Shown here in pieces: positions 59,826 through 64,000 of a stretch of 64,000 nt of DNA. The notes below the pieces were generated by a model, which worked only from the letters and a program-made list of their open reading frames with translations, had not been told where the DNA came from and did not search any database. Position numbers and translations under genes: made by a program. The DNA lies in contig NZ_CP136600.1 in NCBI RefSeq assembly GCF_032911225.1, positions 2,914,001-2,978,000 of the forward strand, read 5' to 3'. Numbering within the stretch: the stretch's first letter is position 1; each line of letters starts with the position of its first letter. The DNA is from Thalassotalea fonticola (GTDB lineage Bacteria; Pseudomonadota; Gammaproteobacteria; Enterobacterales; Alteromonadaceae).

Positions 59826-60734
59826 ATGCTACCTGAATTTAAAATTGCTCAGCTAAGACACTTCGTCTGGGTCGCTGAATTAAAAGGGTTTCACAATGCT
59901 GCCGAGAAAGCTTGCCGTACCCAACCAGCAATTTCTTTATCAATAAGAGATCTGGAAAATAAATTAGGAACCAAGGTATTTGAAAAACGAAATGCTAAAA
60001 CCACGATGACCGAACTGACTCCATTTGGTAAACATTTTTTACCTAAGGCAAAAGAATTAATCGCTCATCATGACAGTATTTCTCAGGACATGGCTTTGCT
60101 GCGTGAACATAAAGCCGGTCATTTACGCCTAGCTTCAGTGCCATCAATTGCCTGCAGAATGTTGCCAGAATTATTATCAAAATTTGCCGAAAATTTGCCA
60201 GAATTGCATATCAGTTTTTACGATGATAACTCAGAGGCAGTGTTAAGAAAGGTAGAGAAACAGCAAGTTGATATTGGTATTTCCAGCTTACCGCTTGGAC
60301 ACGAACATGCTGATATTTTATTCACGCCAATTTGGCAAGATCAGATCGGCGTAGTTTGTCGTAATGATCATCCGCTGGCAGATGCCGCTGAGGTGCACTG
60401 GAAAGAATTGCGTAAACGGCGTTTGATCAGTAACGGCACTTCACGCTTACTTGAAGACACCGAAGCCGAGCCCCTGCTGGGCGATTCACAATTCTATATT
60501 TCCAATATGCTGTCGTTAACTGCAATGCTTGAAGCCGGGCTGGGGATCACCACGTTACCTTGGTTTGCATTTCCGCAAGAGAGTACAAAGCTGCGCTTTA
60601 TTCCACTAAGTGCGCCAAAAGTACTGCGCCAAATAGGTATTGTACAACTTAAGAATAAATCACTATCGCCAGCGGCTCAGGCTCTTGCAGATTTTATTAT
60701 TGAACAAAATAGTAATGAACAGGAGTCTAGTTAA
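59826..60734 (+). CDS. LysR family transcriptional regulator
   Basis: 302 residues. Winged helix-turn-helix at about 8-66 (LRHFVWVAELKGFHNAAEKACRTQPAISLSIRDLENKLGTKVFEK), then the periplasmic-binding-protein-like effector domain (HLRLASVPSIACRMLPELL...). It is divergent from the aldehyde dehydrogenase gene across 93 bases that contain a candidate operator. It probably senses the substrate or an intermediate of the pathway encoded on both sides. Confidence 0.93.
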   Translation: MLPEFKIAQLRHFVWVAELKGFHNAAEKACRTQPAISLSIRDLENKLGTKVFEKRNAKTTMTELTPFGKHFLPKAKELIAHHDSISQDMALLREHKAGHLRLASVPSIACRMLPELLSKFAENLPELHISFYDDNSEAVLRKVEKQQVDIGISSLPLGHEHADILFTPIWQDQIGVVCRNDHPLADAAEVHWKELRKRRLISNGTSRLLEDTEAEPLLGDSQFYISNMLSLTAMLEAGLGITTLPWFAFPQESTKLRFIPLSAPKVLRQIGIVQLKNKSLSPAAQALADFIIEQNSNEQESS

Positions 60735-60781
60735 GACAGTATAAAAGGTAATATGAACCAGTCGATAAACTGGTTAAACCT

Positions 60782-60961
60782 TTAGTTGTAACCGCGTACA
60801 TAACACGATGTGATCACATCGCTGTAGTTAGTTTCATAAGTCGATTTTAGTTTTTGTTCGACGACAAGTTTTATCTGACTGTTAGTTTTGCTGACAGCCA
60901 TCTCTTCTCGCTCTGAACGACTATGGCTTGTGCAGTTACTATCATTGGCTATTGAATTCAT
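60782..60961 (-). CDS. Small protein of 59 residues, unknown function
   Basis: ATG at 60961, stop at 60782. The ribosome site AAAGAGGTAGATC is excellent, and a TATTAT -10 box lies 32 bases upstream behind a 35-bp element shared with the aldehyde dehydrogenase promoter. The protein is hydrophilic, with no membrane segment; it begins MNSIANDSNCTSHSRSERE and ends TSCYVRGYN, with two cysteines. It resembles no family I know. It faces the lysR gene's end and may act as a regulator or accessory factor of the neighbouring pathway. Confidence 0.65.
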   Translation of the reverse strand: MNSIANDSNCTSHSRSEREEMAVSKTNSQIKLVVEQKLKSTYETNYSDVITSCYVRGYN

Positions 60962-60993
60962 GATCTACCTCTTTTCTGTTACTAATCCCCCCT

Positions 60994-60999
60994 ATAATA
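60994..60999 (-). promoter_or_regulatory. -10 box of the 59-codon gene
   Basis: Minus-strand TATTAT, 15 bases downstream of the 35-bp element, the same spacing as at the aldehyde dehydrogenase promoter. Confidence 0.5.
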
Positions 61000-61014
61000 G
61001 TAAGTAAGCTCATA

Positions 61015-61049
61015 TAATAAAAATTAATTAAAAATATCTTTTGATAAAT
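61015..61049. promoter_or_regulatory. Candidate LysR-type operator, copy 2
   Basis: Matches 59781-59815 at 28 of 35 positions in the same orientation; contains TATC-TTTT-GATA (61035-61046). It begins 54 bases upstream of the 59-codon gene's ATG; copy 1 begins 49 bases upstream of the aldehyde dehydrogenase ATG. Confidence 0.6.
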
Positions 61050-61199
61050 ATTGCTTATCTAAATCGTTAAGCCTAAAAAACGCCATAGGAGACAACATAG
61101 ATTCGATCAATATTTATCCTAAAATATATTCCACAATAAAACAAAGGTTATATAAGAGCATTTAAATCATATAGTTATCAGCACTTAATAAATTTTACT

Positions 61200-61211
61200 T
61201 ATCAGCTGATA
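61200..61211. promoter_or_regulatory. TATCAGCTGATA palindrome
   Basis: Perfect 12-base palindrome about 196 bases upstream of the plus-strand operon. Its half site TATC is the same as in the two 35-bp elements. Confidence 0.35.
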
Positions 61212-61406
61212 GACCTTTCTGACTTGTATGAAATGATGTTTTAGGTCAAATATATTAGCACTTTTAAGTGACCGGCTGTTTTGCTTGTCACTTGTTTTGA
61301 TAAGCAAATACTCAATTTGCTAGTCTCTGAATATAACCAATGATTAACTATCATTGTGAAAGCGAATTCAGACACTAGAATTTGTATAGCACAAAGGAGC
61401 ATTAGA

Positions 61407-63116
61407 ATGACTACACATGCCGCTATCCATACATCACTATGGGGAGACAATGCATTACCATTACGTCCCGCCGGTCAAGTGATGAACCTGGAACGCTTAG
61501 GTGCATATCACCAAAGCCGCCTGAGCTTTATGCGCACCTTGGTTCGCCGTATTTTTCGTGAACGGTGGAGCATTGAACCGGCAATTTTTGAACTGGATAA
61601 GGATGGCTACGGTACTGTAGTCTATGAAGTCGATGCCCCTAATGGCATGTTCAGTTTTGTATTATTCTCAGATTATTTATCGGCTGATGAGCGAAATGAT
61701 CGCGTAATTGCGACAAAATGGGACCTTACCATGGCCCTGGTAGAAGGCAAAGTTGATCGTCAATATGTAGAACAATTACGCCTAAATGTGCCTAAACAGG
61801 AAGCTGGTCGTGTTGACTCTAGAGTATTTGTTTTATCACGAGCCAATCGTAGTTCGCGAAACTTTGGTTATGTTGTCGATCAATTAGCTTCAGGACAGCA
61901 ACCGGATATCAGCAAAATTTCCGAAGTGGGTTACCTCTATCGTACCACCGCAGTCTACGGCAGTGGTAAACTTGGCATGGCCGACTGGGAAAAAGTACAT
62001 AGCAAACATAAAGACTTTTCCCGCCCATTTGCCGGTGAAATGTTTGTATGCCTGATGTTACGTAACTTCAGTTTATTGCAGGTAGAACATATTGCTCGTC
62101 ATCGTTCACCAGAAACCTTTGGCGCAATGCAGCCAGAAATAAAGCGTTATTTTGGTATTGGTAATTCCACTGGCTTAGGTATGGCACCATATTTGGTCAA
62201 TCACCCATTACTGATTAACCAATGGGTTGAGATGCGTGAATTGGCCTTAGCCCGGATCAGAACTTTAGGAGGTATCGACAAGCAAGTGCTCGCAACACTG
62301 AACGAACTGATTGAGCGTTCAGCCCAACATACCCTTGAAACCATTACCGAAGACGACTGGCAAACTCAAAATAACAAAGTTGTTATCGAAGATATGACAA
62401 AACTGGGGGGCTTCATTGAAACAGGGTTTAACAGTTGGAATGAACTAGTTGCCTTTAGTGAGCAGCAGTGTTCTTTACAAGGTCAGGAAATGCTGGTTTC
62501 CATTATGTTGGAAATGCATCCTGAGTTGGTAGATGAATTAGAAGATTTCCATTGTTCAGATGAACAATTAGACCTTGATCCCTTGATGCCTACCTCAGAA
62601 CTTAAAGACATTATTGAACGTCGTTATGAGTGGGCATTAGCAATCGATTTTGACGCTGAAGGTGCCCGTGAAACTTATTGGTATCGCTCTGAAGAAAAAA
62701 TGGAACCGCGCCTGGGCAGTGTTGCTGACATTGAAGGTAAAAAGAAACAAATGGCACTAGGTGTCGGTTATGCAGTGCGAAAATGTTATAACCACTTGTC
62801 AAACTATATAGAGCAAAATCCTGGTCACACTACCGCTCGATTTATGGTGGCACACCCCAAATTACGCGGCATTGTTCGTCGCATTCAAGGAATGGATCGC
62901 TGCATCTACGGCGATATCCAGGCTAATTTACTCGATCGAGATGTGTTACCTATGCATCTACTCCGTTGTAAGCTGGCGTTTTTTGGCGTAAGTAAATTTG
63001 ATCCACGTTCTCGATTATGGGTACGTAACACCATGTTTCAGGGCGCACCGCTACTGGAAGATATTGGTAAACCGTTTGTTGATGACTGGTTTATGCCATT
63101 AGCACCAAAGCAATAA
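61407..63116 (+). CDS. Large cytoplasmic protein of unknown function
   Basis: 569 residues from the ATG at 61407, which has a strong AAGGAG site; an upstream extension lacks one. No signal peptide or membrane helix. Conserved-looking stretches are SFMRTLVRRIFRERW (about residue 38), GVGYLYRTTAVYGSGKLGMADW-like region (EVGYLYRTTAVYGSGK, about 185), LLQVEHIARHR and YFGIGNSTGLGMAPYLVNHPLL (about 250), and ARFMVAHPKLRGIVRR (about 485). I recognise no catalytic motif with certainty. It is followed 10 bases later by a DUF3726-like gene, so the two probably work together in the neighbouring catabolic pathway. Confidence 0.8.
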   Translation: MTTHAAIHTSLWGDNALPLRPAGQVMNLERLGAYHQSRLSFMRTLVRRIFRERWSIEPAIFELDKDGYGTVVYEVDAPNGMFSFVLFSDYLSADERNDRVIATKWDLTMALVEGKVDRQYVEQLRLNVPKQEAGRVDSRVFVLSRANRSSRNFGYVVDQLASGQQPDISKISEVGYLYRTTAVYGSGKLGMADWEKVHSKHKDFSRPFAGEMFVCLMLRNFSLLQVEHIARHRSPETFGAMQPEIKRYFGIGNSTGLGMAPYLVNHPLLINQWVEMRELALARIRTLGGIDKQVLATLNELIERSAQHTLETITEDDWQTQNNKVVIEDMTKLGGFIETGFNSWNELVAFSEQQCSLQGQEMLVSIMLEMHPELVDELEDFHCSDEQLDLDPLMPTSELKDIIERRYEWALAIDFDAEGARETYWYRSEEKMEPRLGSVADIEGKKKQMALGVGYAVRKCYNHLSNYIEQNPGHTTARFMVAHPKLRGIVRRIQGMDRCIYGDIQANLLDRDVLPMHLLRCKLAFFGVSKFDPRSRLWVRNTMFQGAPLLEDIGKPFVDDWFMPLAPKQ

Positions 63117-63126
63117 GGAGAGTCCT

Positions 63127-63864
63127 GTGAATATATCAATGAATGAACTAAAAGCGTCCCTGAAACGATGTTTTGAAGCCAGCGGCTACTTTGTCGGAAA
63201 TTATGAAGACGCAGCGAGTATGGTGTTGTGGTTAGAAAAGCACGGTCTCAATGGCTTAAATGAACTTAAACATGCATTACCATACGTAGGCGATGATTTT
63301 GATAAACCGTTAAGTAATGTAATTTATGAAGATAGTACCTCAGCAATTATCGATGCTCATCATCGCAGCGCGCTCAATTGTATTGCCGCTGCCGTTGATT
63401 TGGCTCATGCCAAAGCATTGGAAAGTGGTATCGCTACAGTTACCGTGCATAACTGCCATAATCGCATGTTTATCCTCAAAGCCTTAACAGACAGAGGTCG
63501 AGCAGGTATCAGTGCTGCAGCCTATTGGAAAAATGGCAGTACCACGGTTACCGAACACACCGCAGCAATCCGCTCAGGACAACGTTACCCGAGTTACAGC
63601 GAAGCCGTGGCGAACTTGTCAAATAATGACGATGACAAACAAGCACTGACGATTATATGTAGCTCGAGAGTCGATTTAACCTCATCCTTGCAAAATGCCA
63701 ATAGTACGTTTATCAGCCCAAAGCAGGTTGAGAAGAACAAGGAACATACTGTTGAATATGGCGTAGAGATCGATGAAGACGTTTGGGCCGAGATAAACCG
63801 TATTGGTACCGGCGTTTTAGTGGAAAACACTGAACGTTCTCGACAAGACGCTGGCGGGCGATAA
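63127..63864 (+). CDS. DUF3726-like protein
   Basis: 245 residues. Starts with GTG at 63127 behind AAGGAGAG. The N-terminal SMNELKASLKRCFEASGYFVGNYEDAASMVLWLEKHGLNGL pattern matches my recollection of DUF3726 proteins (a short helical domain of unknown role). The middle (AAAVDLAHAKALESGIATVTVHNCHNRMFI) resembles a sugar- or nucleotide-binding alpha/beta fold with repeated histidines. The C-terminus is acidic. Function unknown; second gene of the plus-strand operon. Confidence 0.65.
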   Translation: MNISMNELKASLKRCFEASGYFVGNYEDAASMVLWLEKHGLNGLNELKHALPYVGDDFDKPLSNVIYEDSTSAIIDAHHRSALNCIAAAVDLAHAKALESGIATVTVHNCHNRMFILKALTDRGRAGISAAAYWKNGSTTVTEHTAAIRSGQRYPSYSEAVANLSNNDDDKQALTIICSSRVDLTSSLQNANSTFISPKQVEKNKEHTVEYGVEIDEDVWAEINRIGTGVLVENTERSRQDAGGR

Positions 63865-63891
63865 TAAGCTCAAATGCTTTTGATAACTAAT

Positions 63892-63920
63892 AGTTAAGCC
63901 TTGCTGAGCAAGGCTTAACT
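63892..63920. terminator. Perfect 14-bp palindrome after the DUF3726-like gene
   Basis: AGTTAAGCCTTGCT and its complement (63892-63905, 63907-63920) around one base. No T-run follows on either strand; the structure lies only 14 bases before the next gene and may reduce rather than stop read-through. Confidence 0.5.
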
Positions 63921-63934
63921 TATAGAGCAAAGGC

Positions 63935-64000
63935 ATGAATATTCTTAATAGCATTCCAGTCGAAAATTCACTTTCAAAGGTTAAACTGCATCAGGTGCAA
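63935..64000 (+). CDS. Start of an unidentified gene (cut by window end)
   Basis: 22 codons from ATG at 63935, beginning MNILNSIPVENSLSKVKLHQ. A GAGCAAAGG stretch precedes it. The frame stays open to the window end. Too short to name. It probably belongs to the same operon. Confidence 0.45.
   Translation, partial: MNILNSIPVENSLSKVKLHQVQ

Larger units (their letters stand above)
60962..61406. other. Regulatory region between the 59-codon gene and the plus-strand operon
   Basis: 445 bases without a credible long gene. It holds the second copy of the 35-bp element (61015-61049), a perfect 12-base palindrome TATCAGCTGATA at 61200-61211, and an inverted repeat TTTGCTT...AAGCAAA (61280-61286, 61302-61308). 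Several TATC/GATA half sites suggest more binding sites for the local LysR protein. Confidence 0.55.

Overview
The window reads as a chromosomal segment of a marine gammaproteobacterium of the order Alteromonadales, most likely Colwelliaceae (Colwellia/Thalassotalea-like). This is inferred from protein style, an AT-rich composition, and gene order shared with E. coli and other Gammaproteobacteria: gmk-rpoZ-spoT-(ridA)-trmH-recG, ubiE-ubiJ-ubiB-tatABC...tatD-hemB, gppA-rhlB divergent from trxA-rho, and ubiD-fre. No rRNA, tRNA, CRISPR array, prophage or transposase gene was seen.

Layout. 1-4.9 kb: a minus-strand purine catabolism operon, xdhA-xdhB-xdhC followed by a gene cut by the window edge (probably guanine deaminase). 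5.4-6.5 kb: an lrgA-lrgB pair. 6.7-15.2 kb: an acyl-CoA dehydrogenase with a FadR-like operator, an MscS channel, a DUF938 methyltransferase plus a small monooxygenase-fold protein, an APC permease, an orphan terminator that probably ends a small RNA, DUF445, and an aromatic/aspartate aminotransferase. 15.7-17.4 kb: a class IV aminotransferase paired with a sulfotransferase-like protein. 17.5-33.8 kb: conserved housekeeping genes for nucleotides, (p)ppGpp, tRNA modification, DNA repair, ubiquinone, Tat export and haem. This block is interrupted by a 147-bp tandem array built from the 3' end of recG. 33.8-39.7 kb: gppA-rhlB, trxA, rho and rluF. 39.8-48.9 kb: a secreted acidic protein, a DUF5916-type outer-membrane protein, a two-component system, and a pair of exported amidohydrolases of which one has lost its metal ligands. 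49-55 kb: ubiD-fre, a porin, a TauE/SafE carrier and an MFS carrier.

55.2-64 kb is the accessory region of most interest. One minus-strand operon encodes an aldehyde dehydrogenase, an M19-like protein with an altered metal site, a BCCT carrier and a RidA protein. A divergent LysR regulator sits beside it. Next come a previously unlisted 59-codon gene and a plus-strand set made of a 569-residue unknown protein, a DUF3726-like protein and a third gene cut by the window end. The promoters of the aldehyde dehydrogenase operon and of the 59-codon gene carry the same 35-bp element at the same distance from their -10 boxes, so one regulator probably controls both. I infer uptake and catabolism of a small zwitterionic, possibly N-methylated, solute; the substrate is not shown by the sequence.

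Other noncoding signals are a 14-bp palindrome shared by the two-component operon and the DUF5916/secreted-protein intergenic region, several hairpins with conserved ATACCA...TGGTAT ends, and tandem hairpin repeats just downstream of rho and fre.
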